Source of the DNA: Pterois miles
Lineage: Eukaryota > Chordata > Actinopteri > Perciformes > Scorpaenidae
Assembly (NCBI GenBank): GCA_947000775.1
Contig: CAMQGK010000052.1
Coordinates: 31,278,501-31,342,500 of the forward strand
DNA length: 64,000 nucleotides
Direction of reading: 5' to 3'
The translations under genes were made by a program, and so were the position numbers. Shown in pieces: positions 12,999-25,435 of the stretch (its first letter is position 1; each line of letters opens with the position of its first letter). The notes below the pieces were generated by a model. The model saw only the letters and a program-made list of their open reading frames with translations. It had not been told where the DNA came from and searched no databases.

Positions 12999-14956
12999 TA
13001 TGTCAAAATTTTTCGACGAAAATGTAAAATTTTTTGATGTTGAAAAAAATCATGAAAATGGTCGTATAACAGCATGTAGAATGATTCTATGGAGAACAAA
13101 AGTAATTCCGGGAAATGTTGGAAAATTTTACAAAAAAAAAAACGCCATAGTATAGTATGTCGAAATTTTTTTAATAAAACGTCTAATTTTTTTGATGTTG
13201 AAAAAAATCATGAAAATGGTCGTATTACAGCATGTAGATTGAATCCATGGTGAACAAAATTCATTTCGGGAAATGTTGGAAAATTTTACCAAAAAAAACA
13301 ACAAAAAAACGCCATAGTATAGTATGTCGATTTTTTTTTTTTAATGAAACGTCAAATTTTTTTGATGTTGGAAAAAAATAATAAAAACGGTCGTATTACA
13401 GCATGTAGATTGAATCTATGGTGAACAAAAGTCATTTCGGGAAATGTTGGAAAATTTTACAAGAAAAAAAACGCCATAGTATAGTATGTCGAAATATTTT
13501 AAATAAAACGTCTAATTTTTTTGATGTTGAAAAAAATCATGAAAATGGTCGTATTACAGCATGTAGAATGATTCTATGGTGAACAAAAGTTATTTCGTGA
13601 AATGTTGGAAAATTTTACAAAAAAAAATAAAAAACACGCCATAGTATAGTATGTCGAAATTTTTCGACGAAAACATCAAACTTTTTTATGTAGAAAAAAA
13701 ATCATGGAAACGGTCGTATTACAGCATGTAGAATGATGCTATGGTGAACAAAAGTCATTTCGTGAAATGTTGGAAAATTTTACAAAAAAAAACAACAAAA
13801 AACGCCATAGTATAGTATATCGATTTTTTTTTTTTAATAAAACGTCTAATTTTTTTGATGTTGGAAAAAAATAATGAAAACGGTCGTATTTCAGCATGTA
13901 GATTGAATCTATGGTGAACAAAAGTCATTTCGGGAAATGTTGGAAAATTTTACCAAAAAAAACGCTATAGTATAGTATGTCGAAATTTTTCGACGAAAAC
14001 GTAAAATTTTTTTATGTAGAAAAAAATCATGGAAACGGTCGTATAACAGCATGTAGAATGATTCTATGGAGAACAAACGTCATTTCGGGAAATGTTGGAA
14101 AATTTTACAAAAAAAAACGCCATAGTATAGTATATCGATTTTTTTTTTAATAAAACGTCTAATTTTTTTGATGTTGGAAAAACATAATGAAAACGGTCGT
14201 ATTACAGCATGTAGATTGAATCTATGGTGAACAAAAGTCATTTCGGGAAATGTTGGAAAATTTTACCAAAAAAAAAAACCGCCATAGTATAGTATGTCGT
14301 AATTTTTTGAATAAAACGTCTAATTGTTTTGATGTTGGAAAAAAATAATGAAAACGGTCGTATTACAGCATGTAGATTGAATCTATGGTGAACAAAAGTC
14401 ATTTCGGGAAATGTTGGAAAATTTTACAAGAAAAAAAACGCCATAGTATAGTATGTCGAAATTTTTCGACGAAAAGGTAAAATTTTTTTGATGTTGAAAA
14501 AAATCATGAAAATGGTTGTATTACAGCATGTAGAATGATTCTATGGTGAACAAAAGTCATTTCGTGAAATGTTGGAAAATTTTACAAAAAAAAACGCCAT
14601 AGTATAGTATATCGATTTTTTTTTTAATAAAACGTCTAATTTTTTTGATGTTGGAAAAAAATAATGAAAACGGTCGTATTACAGCATGTAGATTGAATCT
14701 ATGGTGAACAAAAGTCATTTCGGGAAATGTTGGAAAATTTTACCAAAAAAAAACGCCATAGTATAGTATGTCGAAATTTTTCGACAAACCTTCAAATTTT
14801 TGTGATGTTGAAAAAAATCATGAAAACGGTCGTATTACAGCATGTAGAATGATTCCATGGAGAACAAAAGTCATTTCGGGAAATGTTGGAATATTTTACA
14901 AAAAAAAAAAATCAAAATCAAAAAATTTTACATTTTCGTCGAAAAATTTTGACATA

Positions 14957-15476
14957 CAGTGAACCCTCATTTATCGCGGGAGTTGCGTTCCAAAAATAAC
15001 CCGCAATAGGTGAAATCCGTGAAGTAGTCAGCTTTATTTTTTACTATTATTTTACAATGCAATACTGTACTATAGAATGAAACCAAAAATCAAAACCTGT
15101 TTTCAGGCCCAAAATTTGTTTAAGAAATAAAAATATTAACGTTTTCTTACGAATAACTATGATAGTTTAAAGAACGGTATTGTAAAACCATAATTTGAAT
15201 ACAGGACAGTATAGTAACGAATACAAGGTTGGAAACATTGTCACTCGCGTCTTTCACAGTCCCTCCAGCTGAGCCTCTCCGTCCTCACTCCGCTGCGCTG
15301 TAGCGTCTGTTTCAACTGCAGGCTGCGCAGGAGTCTTTCTCCGAGAGAACAACATCGTTATGGGTCGTTGTTGGCACTCTTTCTTTTTAAATGAGGATTC
15401 AGAGCACAATAAATGCACTGTAAAAAAAATCTGCGAAGTCGCGAAAGGTGAACCACGTTTTAGCGAGGGTTCACTG
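14957..15476 (+). mobile_element. TA-flanked MITE, copy 7, with an inverted left flank
   Basis: Complete element with diverged ends (CCCTCATTTATCG; CACGTTTTAGCGAGG) and loss of the GCAGCAAA stretch near the right. The bases just left of it are the reverse complement of the normal right flank instead of satellite in forward orientation. Confidence 0.85.
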
Positions 15477-15856
15477 TATGTCGAAATTTTTCAACAAAAG
15501 TCATTTTGTGAAATGTTGGAAAATTCTACAAAAAAAAACGACAGTATAGTATGTCGAAATTTTTCGCTGAAAACATCAAATTTTTTTGATGTTGAAAAAT
15601 ATCATGAAAACGGTCGTATTACAGCATGTACATTAATTCTATGGTGAACAAAAGTCATATCGTGAAATGTTGGAAAATTTTACAAAACAACGTCATAGTA
15701 CAGTATGTCGAAAATTTTACGAAAAAAATCTCAAACTTTTGTATGTTGAAAAAAATCATGAAAATGGTCGTATTATAATGTGTAAAATGATTCCATGGTG
15801 GAAAAAAGTCATTGAAATGTTAGAAAATTGTACAAAAAAAACATCATAGTATAGTA

Positions 15857-17140
15857 CACATGTGTTAAACACAAGGCCCGCGGGCCAAATCTGACCCGCC
15901 ACCTCACTATATGTGGCCCACGAGGGCTTGCACAGAATATAGAATGCATATCATTCAATTCTATGCGGCTTCACAGAAGTACTGTGTCTTTAACCTCTTA
16001 GGACCTGGCGTACACATGCGATGACATCACATTTTGGGTCATATGAACATAATACTTAATTTTATTTAACTGGGGTCTTGTGTACACGTACGAGGATACG
16101 TACACTACCATCTAGTAGTCCTGCAACTGTTTGCAGCACTTCAAATGAGCCATACTGTAGCTATGACTGTCCAAAAGGGGAAAACATTTTCATTTTGTTA
16201 AATTGTACTGTGATGTTCCAAAATGTTTAAAAAAAAACGTTTGCAAGTGTTATTAATAAATGCAAAAGCAGTCAGGAAAAACACTGCTGTGTTCAGAGTG
16301 GACATATAGAGGTTTGCACTATTACACAATGGTGATTTTATTGTGTTTTATGGAAATTCAGAACAAGTGTCCGCATATGTGGACATAATTTTTCTCTAAA
16401 ACTACATTATGTCAAAAGATGATGCTTAGTTTTGATACTTATCAGTTTCCAATAAGCCCAAATAGCAAAGAGACATCAAAAATGCATATCGAAAAAGAGC
16501 TCAGGTCTTAAGAGGTTAAACTGCATATCCCACAATGCATCTCGATTTTGTGACATGCGCACTGTAGCGTCTCAGTATCTGAGGTTTCCAGCAACAGCGC
16601 TGTGGCGCCTACTTAGCGACTTAGTTGCTATATTTAGCCAGTTTTCAGACCCCTCCAGCGAGTCTTTCAAAAAAGAAATTAGGGCCAAATCTAACCAGTT
16701 TTTCTGGTGTTATGGAGAAAGCAGGTGTCGTTCTTCCTCTTCTCAATGAGCAGCGGGTGGTGCCGTGGACCCCTCCCCGGTCCCAAAGCTCTCATAGGGG
16801 GCCCGGTCCTCGTCAGCAGTCCCTCCTAGCTGTAGTCAGAGCTGTTCACCCCTCCGCATCCAGACTGAATGAATCCCGCCTGCACAAAGTCGCCGCTGAC
16901 TGATGTAAATGTACAATTCTGGGAATCAAGCCCTGAATTTAAAAAAAGTAACTTTTTGTCTTCAGAGCTAGTTATTAAATATATTATTACTAAAACTAAT
17001 ACTAATCAAATTCAGAGGCAATTTTATAATACGATCTAGAGTAGATATATTTATATAGTCTTACAGTTACAACCGGCCCTTTGAGGGGAACCATGATGCT
17101 GATGTGGCCCGGGATGAAAATGAGTTTGATGTAGTCTGGT
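15857..17140. mobile_element. Decayed hAT-like non-autonomous element
   Basis: The left end contains TTAAACACAAGGCCCGCGGG followed by CCAAATCTGACCCGCC. The right end, read on the minus strand, contains CATCAAACTCATTTTCATCC and CGGGCCACATC. These are the ends of a dispersed family that I recognise from teleost genomes; hAT membership is from memory, not shown here. Two overlapping open frames at 16555-16903 have no recognisable protein. A second element is nested at 15993-16515. Confidence 0.55.
15993..16515. mobile_element. TTAA-flanked piggyBac-like MITE nested in the hAT-like element
   Basis: 523 bp bounded by TTAA at 15989-15992 and 16516-16519. The inverted ends are CCTCTTAGGACCTGGCG and, on the other strand, CCTCTTAAGACCTGAGC (14 of 17 match). 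TTAA target duplication is the mark of piggyBac. No transposase is present. Removing it rejoins ...GTACTGTGTCTTTAA with ACTGCATATCCCACAATGC of the host element. Confidence 0.75.
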
Positions 17141-17299
17141 GTAGTGCGTCGAAAGAAGCCACAGTGTAGTACGTCAAAAAAGTGAGGTAGAGGAAAATAG
17201 AGACGTAGGGGAGAGAGAGAGAGACGTAGGGGGTTGAAGAATGAGACGTAGAAGACAGAGGGACGTAGGAGGTAGAAGAGAGAGAGACGTAGTAGGTAG

Positions 17300-18290
17300 A
17301 AGAGGTAGAGTTAAATGGAGAGGTAAAAGAGAGGTAGACAGAACCAAGTAAACAGGTAGAGGTAATTAGAGGTATAAGAGAGAGGAAGAGAGAGCAGTAG
17401 AGGTTAATAGAGGTAAATAGAGCCAACCAAAGAGATAGAAGAAGAGAGAGGTAGCGATAGAGAGGTATATAAAAGAGGTAGACGTAAATAGGTACAAGAG
17501 AGAGGGATAGAAAGAGACAAGAGAGGTGTAAAGATGGAGAGAGAGGTGAAAAGAGGTAGAGGGAGAAGAGAGAGAAGGGTAAAGAGGTAGAGGGAGAAGA
17601 GAGAGAGGTGTAAAGAGGCAGAGAGAGAAGAGAGAGGGGGGTAAAGAGGTAGAGGTAGACAGAGCCAAGTAAAGAAATAAAGGTAGAGAGAGGTATATAC
17701 AGGTAGAAGAGAGAGAGGTGTAAAGAGGTAGAAGGTAGAAGAGAGAGAGGTAGAAGAGAGAGGTGTAAAGAGGTAGAGATAAATAGAAAGGGAGAAGAGA
17801 GGGATAAAGAGAGGTTGAGATAAATAGAGAGGTAGAGGAGAGGGTGGTAGAAAGACAAGTAAAGAGAGGTACAGGAGGTAGAGGTAAATAGAAATAGAAG
17901 AGAGAGGTAGAAAGAGGGGTGAGAGGTACAGGAGGTAGAGGGAGCTAGAAGAGAGAAGGGTAAAGAGATGTAAAGATAGGAGTAAAAGAGGTAGACGTAA
18001 GTGGAGAGGTAGAAGAGATAGAGGTAAATAGGTAGAGGAGAGAGAGGTAGAAAGAGACAAGTAAAGAGGTAGAGAGAGGGGTAGAGGTAAATAGAGAGGT
18101 AGAGAGAGGTAGAAGTAAATAGAGAGGTAAAAGAGGTAGAGATAAATACAGAGGTAGAAAGAGACGAGTAAAGAGAGGTAGAGAGAGAGGTTGAGGCAGA
18201 AACAGACAAGTGGTAGAGAGAGAGGGAGTGGAGATAGAGCGGTAGAAGAGAGAGAGGTAGAAAGAGACGAGTGAAGAGGTAGAGGAAGTA
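17300..18290 (+). repeat. Block A of the purine array (first copy)
   Basis: A longer, less regular purine segment with AGTTAAATGGAGAGGTAAAA, ACAGAACCAAGTAAACAGGT and AATAGAGCCAACCAAAGAG. It recurs at 24165-25080 and partly at 25436-25856 in the same orientation. Confidence 0.85.
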
Positions 18291-21200
18291 GGAGGTAGAA
18301 GAGAGAGAGACGTAGGAGGTAGAAGAGAGAGACGTGGGAGGTAGAAGAGAGAGAGACGGAGGTAGAAGAGAGGTAGAAGAGAGAGACGTAGGAGGTAGAA
18401 GAGAGAGAGAGGGGGGACATAGGGGGTAGATGAGAGAGAGAGACGTAGAAGGTAGAAGACAGAGACGTGGGAGGTAGAAGAGAGAGAGAGACGGAGGTAG
18501 AAGAGAGGGAGAGAGAGACGTAGGAGGTAGAAGACAGAGAGAGAGAGACGTAGGAGATAGAAGAGAGAGAGAGAGAGACGTAGGGGGTAGAAGAGAGAGG
18601 GACGTAGGAGGTAGAAGAAAGAGAGAAGTAGGAGGTAGAGGAGAGAGAGAGAGAGACGTCGGAGGTAGAAGACAGAGAGGGACGTAGGAGGTAGAAGAGA
18701 GAGACGTAGGAGGTAGAAGACAGAGAGGGACGTGGGAGGTAGAAGAAAGAGAGACGTAGGAGGTAGAAGAGAGAGAGGGGGAAGAGAGAGACGTAGAAGG
18801 TAGAAGAGAGAGAGAGAGACGTAGGAGGTAGAAGACAGAGAGACGTAGGAGGTAGAAGAGAGAGAGAGAGAGAGACGTAGGAGGTAGAAGAGAGAAAGAC
18901 GTAGGAGGTAGAAGAGAGAGACGTAGGAGGTAGAAGAGAGAGAGAGAGACGTAGAAGGTAGAAGAGAGAGAGAGAGAGGGGGGACATAGGGGGTAGATGA
19001 GAGAGAGAGATGTAGGAGGTAGAAGAGAGAGGGGGGGACATAGGGAGTAGAAGAGAGAGAGAGACGTAGGAGGTAGAAGACAGAGACGCGTAGGAGGTAG
19101 AAGACAGAGAGACGTAGGAGGTAGAAAACAGAGAGAGACGTAGGAGGTAGAAGAGAGAGAGAGACGTAGTAGGTAGAAGAGAGAGAGAGAGAGACGTAGG
19201 GGGTAGAAGAGAGAGGGACGTAGGAGGTAGAAGAGAGAGAGAGAGAGACGTAGGGGGTAGAAGAGAGAGGGACGTAGGAGGTAGAAGAAAGAGAGAAGTA
19301 GCAGGTAGAGGAGAGAGAGAGAGAGACGTCGGAGGTAGAAGACAGAGAGGGACGTAGGAGGTAGAAGAGAGAGAGACGTAGGAGGTAGAAAAAGAGAGAG
19401 AGAGACGTAGGAGGTAGAAGAGAGATGTAGGAGGTAGAAGAGAGAGAGACGTAGGTGGTAGAAGAGAGAGAGAGACGTAGGGGGTAGAAGAGAGAGAGAC
19501 GGAGGTAGAAAAGAGAGAGACGGAGGTAGAAGAGAGAGAGGCGGAGGTAGAAGAGAGGGAGAGAGAGACGTAGGAGGTAGAAGAGAGAGAGAGACGTAGG
19601 AGGTAGAAGAGAGAGAGAGAGACGTAGGAGGTAGAAGAGAGAGAGAGACGCGTAGGAGGTAGAAGAGAGAGACGCGTAGGAGGTAGAAGACAAAGGGAGA
19701 GACGTAGGAGGTAGAAGAGAGAGAGAGACGTAGGAGGTAGAAGACAGAGACGCGTAGGAGGTAGAAGACAAAGAGAGAGACGTAGGAGGTAGAAGACAAA
19801 GAGAGAGACGTAGGAGGTAGAAGAGAGAGAGAGACGTAGGAGGTAGAAGAGAGAGAGAGACGTAGGAGGTAGAAGAGAGAGAGAGACGTAGGAGGTAGAA
19901 GAGAGAGAGAGAGAGAGACGTAGGAGGTAGAGGAGAGAGAGAGAGAGAGAGAGACGTAGGAGGTAGAAGAGAGAAAGACGTAGGAGGTAGAAGAGAGAGA
20001 CGTAGGAGGTAGAAGAGAGAGAGAGACGTAGAAGGTAGAAGAGAGAGAGAGGGGGGACATAGGGGGTAGATGAGAGAGAGCGACGTAGGAGGTAGAAGAC
20101 AGAGACGTAGGAGGTAGAAAACAGAGAGAGACGTAGGAGGTAGAAGACAAAGAGAGACGTAGGAGGTAGAAAACAGAGAGAGACGTAGGAGGTAGAAGAC
20201 AAAGAGAGAGACGTAGGAGGTAGAAGAGAGAGAGAGAGACGTAGGAGGTAGAAGAGAGATGTAGGAGGTAGAAGAGAGAGAGAGACGTAGTAGGTAGAAG
20301 ACAGAGACGTAGGAGGTAGAAGACAGAGAGAGAGACGTAGGAGATAGAAGAGAGAGAGAGAGAGAGAGACGTAGGAGATAGAAGAGAGATGTAGGAGGTA
20401 GAAGACAGAGAGAGAGACGTAGGAGATAGAAGACAGAGAGAGAGAGACGTAGGGGGTAGAAGAGAGAGGGACGTAGGAGGTAGAAGAGAGAGAGACGTAG
20501 GAGGTAGAAGACAGAGAGGGACGTAGGAGGTAGAAGAGAGAGAGAGGGACGTAGGAGGTAGAAGAGAGAGAGAGGGAAGAGAGAGACGTAGAAGGTAGAA
20601 GAGAGAGAGAGAGACGTAGGAGGTAGAAGACAAAGAGAGAGATGTAGGAGGTAGAAGAGAGAGAGAGATGTAGGAGGTAGAAAACAGAGAGAGACATAGG
20701 AGGTAGAAGACAAAGAGAGAGATGTAGGAGGTAGAAGAGAGAGAGAGAGAGACGTAGGAGGTAGAAGAGAGATGTAGGAGGTAGAAGAGAGAGAGAGATG
20801 TAGGAGGTAGAAGAGAGAGAGACGTAGGTGGTAGAAGAGAGAGAGAGACACGTAGGAGGTAGAAGAGAGAGAGAGATGTAGGAGGTAGAAGAGAGAGAGA
20901 CGTAGGAGGTAGAAGAGAGAGAGACGGAGGTAGAAGAGAGGGAGAGAGAGACGTAGGAGGTAGAAGAGAGAGAGAGACGTAGGAGGTAGAAGACAGAGAC
21001 GCGTAGGAGGTAGAAGACAAAGAGAGAGACGTAGGAGGTAGAAGACAAAGAGAGAGACGTAGGAGGTAGAAGAGAGAGAGAGATGTAGGAGGTAGAAGAG
21101 AGGGAGAGAGAGACGTAGGAGGTAGAAGAGAGAGAGAGACGTAGGAGGTAGAAGAGAGAGAGAGAGACGTAGGAGGTAGAAGAGAGAAAGACGTAGGAGG

Positions 21201-23375
21201 TAGAAGAGAGAGAGAGACGTAGGAGGTAGAAGAGAGAGAGAGGGGGGACATAGGGGGTAGATGAGAGAGAGAGACGTAGGAGGTAGAAGAGAGAGAGACG
21301 GAGGTAGAAGAGAGGGAGAGAGAGACGTAGGAGGTAGAAGAGAGAGAGAGACGTAGGAGGTAGAAGACAGAGACGCGTAGGAGGTAGAAGACAAAGAGAG
21401 AGACGTAGGAGGTAGAAGACAAAGAGAGAGACGTAGGAGGTAGAAGAGAGAGAGAGATGTAGGAGGTAGAAGAGAGGGAGAGAGAGACGTAGGAGGTAGA
21501 AGAGAGAGAGAGACGTAGGAGGTAGAAGAGAGAGAGAGAGACGTAGGAGGTAGAAGAGAGAAAGACGTAGGAGGTAGAAGAGAGAGAGAGACGTAGGAGG
21601 TAGAAGAGAGAGAGAGGGGGGACATAGGGGGTAGATGAGAGAGAGAGACGTAGGAGGTAGAAGAGAGAGGGGGGGGACATAGGGAGTAGAAGAGAGAGAG
21701 AGACGTAGGAGGTAGAAGACAGAGAGACGTAGGAGGTAGAAAACAGAGAGAGACGTAGGAGGTAGAAGACAAAGAGAGAGACGTAGGAGGTAGAAGAGAG
21801 AGAGAGAGACGTAGGAGGTAGAAGAGAGATGTAGGAGGTAGAAGAGAGAGAGAGATGTAGGAGGTAGAAGAGAGAGAGAGACGTAGTAGGTAGAAGACAG
21901 AGACGTAGGAGGTAGAAGACAGAGAGAGAGACGTAGGAGATAGAAGAGAGAGAGAGAGACGTAGGAGATAGAAGAGAGATGTAGGAGGTAGAAGACAGAG
22001 AGAGAGACGTAGGAGATAGAAGACAGAGAGAGAGAGACGTAGGGGGTAGAAGAGAGAGAGACGTAGGAGGTAGAAGAGAGAGAGACGGAGGTAGAAAAGA
22101 GAGAGACGGAGGTAGAAGAGAGAGAGACGGAGGTAGAAGAGAGGGAGAGAGAGAGAGAGACGTAGGAGGTAGAAGACAAAGGGAGAGACGTAGGAGGTAG
22201 AAGAGAGAGAGAGACGTAGGAGGTAGAAGACAGAGACGCGTAGGAGGTAGAAGACAAAGAGAGAGACGTAGGAGGTAGAAGACAAAGAGAGAGACGTAGG
22301 AGGTAGAAGAGAGAGAGAGATGTAGGAGGTAGAAGAGAGAGAGACGTAGGAGATATAAGAGAGAGAGAGAGAGAGATGTAGGAGATAGAAGAGAGAGAGA
22401 GAGACGTAGGGGGTAGAAGAGAGAGGGACGTAGGAGGTAGAAGAGAGATGTAGGAGGTAGAAGAGAGAGAGAGACGTAGGAGGTAGAAGACAGAGAGAGA
22501 GAGACGTAGGAGATAGAAGACAGAGAGAGAGAGACGTAGAGGGTAGAAGAGAGAGGGACGTAGGAGGTAGAAGAGAGAGAGAGAGAGACGTAGTAGGTAG
22601 AAGAAAGAGAGAAGTAGGAGGTAGAGGAGAGAGAGAGAGAGACGTCGGAGGTAGAAGACAGAGAGGGACGTAGGAGGTAGAAGAGAGAGAGACGTAGGAG
22701 GTAGAAGACAGAGAGGGACGTGGGAGGTAGAAGAAAGAGAAACGTAGGAGGTAGAAGAGAGAGAGAGACGTAGGAGGTAGAAGAGAGAGAGAGAGACGTA
22801 GGAGGTAGAAGAGAGAGAGAGCGATGTAGGAGGTAGAAGAGAGAGAGATGTAGGTGGTAGAAGAGAGAGACACGTAGGAGGTAGAAGAGAGAGAGAGAGA
22901 GAGATGTAGGAGGTAGAAGAGAGAGAGACGTCGGAGGTAGAAGAGAGAGAGACGTAGGAGGTAGAAGAGAGAGAGAGACGTAGGAGGTAGAAGAGAGAGA
23001 GAGAGACGTAGAAGAGAGAGAGAGAGGGGGACATAGGGGGTAGATGAGAGAGAGAGACATAGGGGGTAGAAGACAGAGACGCGTAGGAGGTAGAAGAGAG
23101 AGAGACGTAGGAGGTAGAAGAGAGAGACGTAGGAGGTAGAAGACAAAGAGAGAGACGTAGGAGGTAGAAGAGAGAGAGAGAGAGACGTAGGAGGTAGAAG
23201 AGAGATGTAGGAGGTAGAAGAGAGAGAGAGATGTAGGAGGTAGAAGAGAGAGAGAGACGTAGTAGGTAGAAGACAGAGACGTAGGAGGTAGAAGACAGAG
23301 AGAGAGAGACGTAGGAGATAGAAGAGAGAGAGAGAGAGAGACGTAGGGGGTAGAAGAGAGAGGGACGTAGAAGGT

Positions 23376-23412
<37 letters not shown>

Positions 23413-24164
23413 GTAGGAGGTAGAAGACAGAGAGACGTAGGAGGTAGAAGACAAAGAGAGACGTAGGAGGTAGAAAACAGAGAGAGACGTAGGAGGTAGA
23501 AGACAAAGAGAGAGATGTAGGAGGTAGAAGAGAGAGAGAGAGAGACGTAGGAGGTAGAAGAGAGATGTAGGAGGTAGAAGAGAGAGAGAGATGTAGGAGG
23601 TAGAAGAGAGAGAGAGACGTAGTAGGTAGAAGACAGAGACGTAGGAGGTAGAAGACAGAGAGAGAGAGACGTAGGAGATAGGGAGAGAGAGAGAGAGGGA
23701 CGTAGGAGGTAGAAGAGAGAGAGAGAGACGTCGGAGGTAGAAGACAGAGAGGGACGTAGGAGGTAGAAGAGAGAGAGATGTAGGAGGTAGAAAACAGAGA
23801 GAGAGACGTAGGAGATAGGAGAGAGAGAGAGAGGGACGTAGGAGGTAGAAGAGAGAGAGAGAGACGTCGGAGGTAGAAGACAGAGAGGGACGTAGGAGGT
23901 AGAAGAGAGAGAGATGTAGGAGGTAGAAAACAGAGAGAGAGACGTAGGAGGTAGAAGACAAAGAGAGAGATGTAGGAGGTAGAAGAGAGAGAGAGAGAGA
24001 GAGAGACGTAGGAGGTAGAAGAGAGATGTAGGAGGTAGAAGAGAGAGAGAGATGTAGGAGGTAGAAGAGAGAGAGAGACATAGGAGGTAGAAGACAGAGA
24101 CGTAGGAGGTAGAGGAGAAAGAGACGTAGGCGGTAGAAGAGAGAGAGACGTAGGAGGTAGAAGA

Positions 24165-25080
24165 GGTAGAGTTAAATGGAGAGGTAAAAGAGAGGTAGAC
24201 AGAACCAAGTAAACAGGTAGAGGTAATTAGAGGTATAAGAGAGAGGAAGAGAGAGCAGTAGAGGTTAATAGAGGTAAATAGAGCCAACCAAAGAGGTAGA
24301 CGTAAATAGGTACAAGAGAGAGAGATAGAAAGAGACAAGAAAGGTGTAAAGATGAAGAGAGAGAGGTGAAAAGAGGTAGAGGGAGAAGAGAGAGAGGGGT
24401 AAAGAGGCAGAGGGAGAAGAGAGAGGGGGGTAAAGAGGTAGACAGAGCCAAGTAAAGAAATAAAGGTAGAGAGAGGTATATACAGGTAGAAGAGAGAGAG
24501 GTGTAAAGAGGTAGAAGGTAGAAGAGAGAGAGGTAGAAGAGAGAGGTGTAAAGAGGTAGAGATAAATAGAAAGGGAGAAGAGAGGGATAAAGAGAGGTTG
24601 AGATAAATAGAGAGGTAGAGGAGAGGGTGGTAGAAAGACAAGTAAAGAGAGGTACAGGAGGTAGAGGTAAATAGAAATAGAAGAGAGAGGTAGAAAGAGG
24701 GGTGAGAGGTACAGGAGGTAGAGGGAGCTAGAAGAGAGAAGGGTAAAGAGATGTAAAGATAGGAGTAAAAGAGGTAGACGTAAGTGGAGAGGTAGAAGAG
24801 ATAGAGGTAAATAGGTAGAGGAGAGAGAGGTAGAAAGAGACAAGTAAAGAGGTAGAGAGAGGGGTAGAGGTAAATAGAGAGGTAGAGAGAGGTAGAAGTA
24901 AATAGAGAGGTAAAAGAGGTAGAGATAAATACAGAGGTAGAAAGAGACGAGTAAAGAGAGGTAGAGAGAGAGGTTGAGGCAGAAACAGACAAGTGGTAGA
25001 GAGAGAGGGAGTGGAGATAGAGCGGTAGAAGAGAGAGAGGTAGAAAGAGACGAGTGAAGAGGTAGAGGAAGTAGGAGGTA
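24165..25080 (+). repeat. Block A' of the purine array (second copy)
   Basis: Direct repeat of block A about 6.8 kb downstream (GTTAAATGGA at 24171 versus 17310), with small internal deletions such as loss of a segment after CCAACCAAAGAG. Confidence 0.85.
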
Positions 25081-25435
25081 GAAGAGAGAGAGACGGAGGT
25101 AGAAGAGAGGGAGAGAGAGACGTAGGAGGTAGAAGAGAGAGAGAGACGTAGGAGGTAGAAGAGAGAAAGACGTAGGAGGTAGAAGAGAGAGACGTAGGAG
25201 GTAGAAGAGAGAGAGAGAGAGGGGGGACATAGGGGGTAGATGAGAGAGAGAGACGTAGGAGGTAGAAGAGAGAGGGGGGGACATAGGGAGTAGAAGAGAG
25301 AGAGAGACGTAGGAGGTAGAAGACAGAGAGAGACGTAGGAGGTAGAAGAGAGAGAGAGAGAGACGTAGGAGGTAGAAGAAAGAGAGAGACGTAGGAGGTA
25401 GAAGAAAGAGAGAAGTAGCAGGTAGAGGAGAGAGA

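Larger units (their letters stand above)
1531..15855 (+). repeat. Satellite array, unit about 157 bp, interrupted by seven MITE copies
   Basis: Head-to-tail units run CGCCATAGTATAGTATGTCG, AAATTTTTCGACGAAAACGT, a T7 tract, GATGTTGAAAAAAATCATGA, GGTCGTATTACAGCATGTAG, then ATTCTATGGTGAACAAAAGT, CATTTCGGGAAATGTTGG and an A run. Sampled neighbouring starts at 4141, 4298 and 4460 give periods of 157-162 bp, varying mostly in the A run. By length about 60-70 units are present outside the MITEs. Sub-variants recur (ATTGAATCTATGG versus AATGATTCTATGG; GAATAAAACG versus GACGAAAACG). Open frames of 60-113 codons here are repeats of one unit, not genes. Confidence 0.95.

Noticed and set aside
2901..13155. 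Recurrent frames starting MGRCWHSFFLNEDSEHNKC in each MITE copy
   Set aside because: The frame begins inside a non-autonomous element, runs through its terminal repeat into satellite, and ends in an A-rich run. It repeats only because the DNA repeats.
1531..15855. Resemblance to a CRISPR array (regular repeats of similar length)
   Set aside because: Units are contiguous and near-identical, with no unique spacers, no cas genes, and a eukaryotic setting. The same applies to 26240-26563 and 61281-61800.
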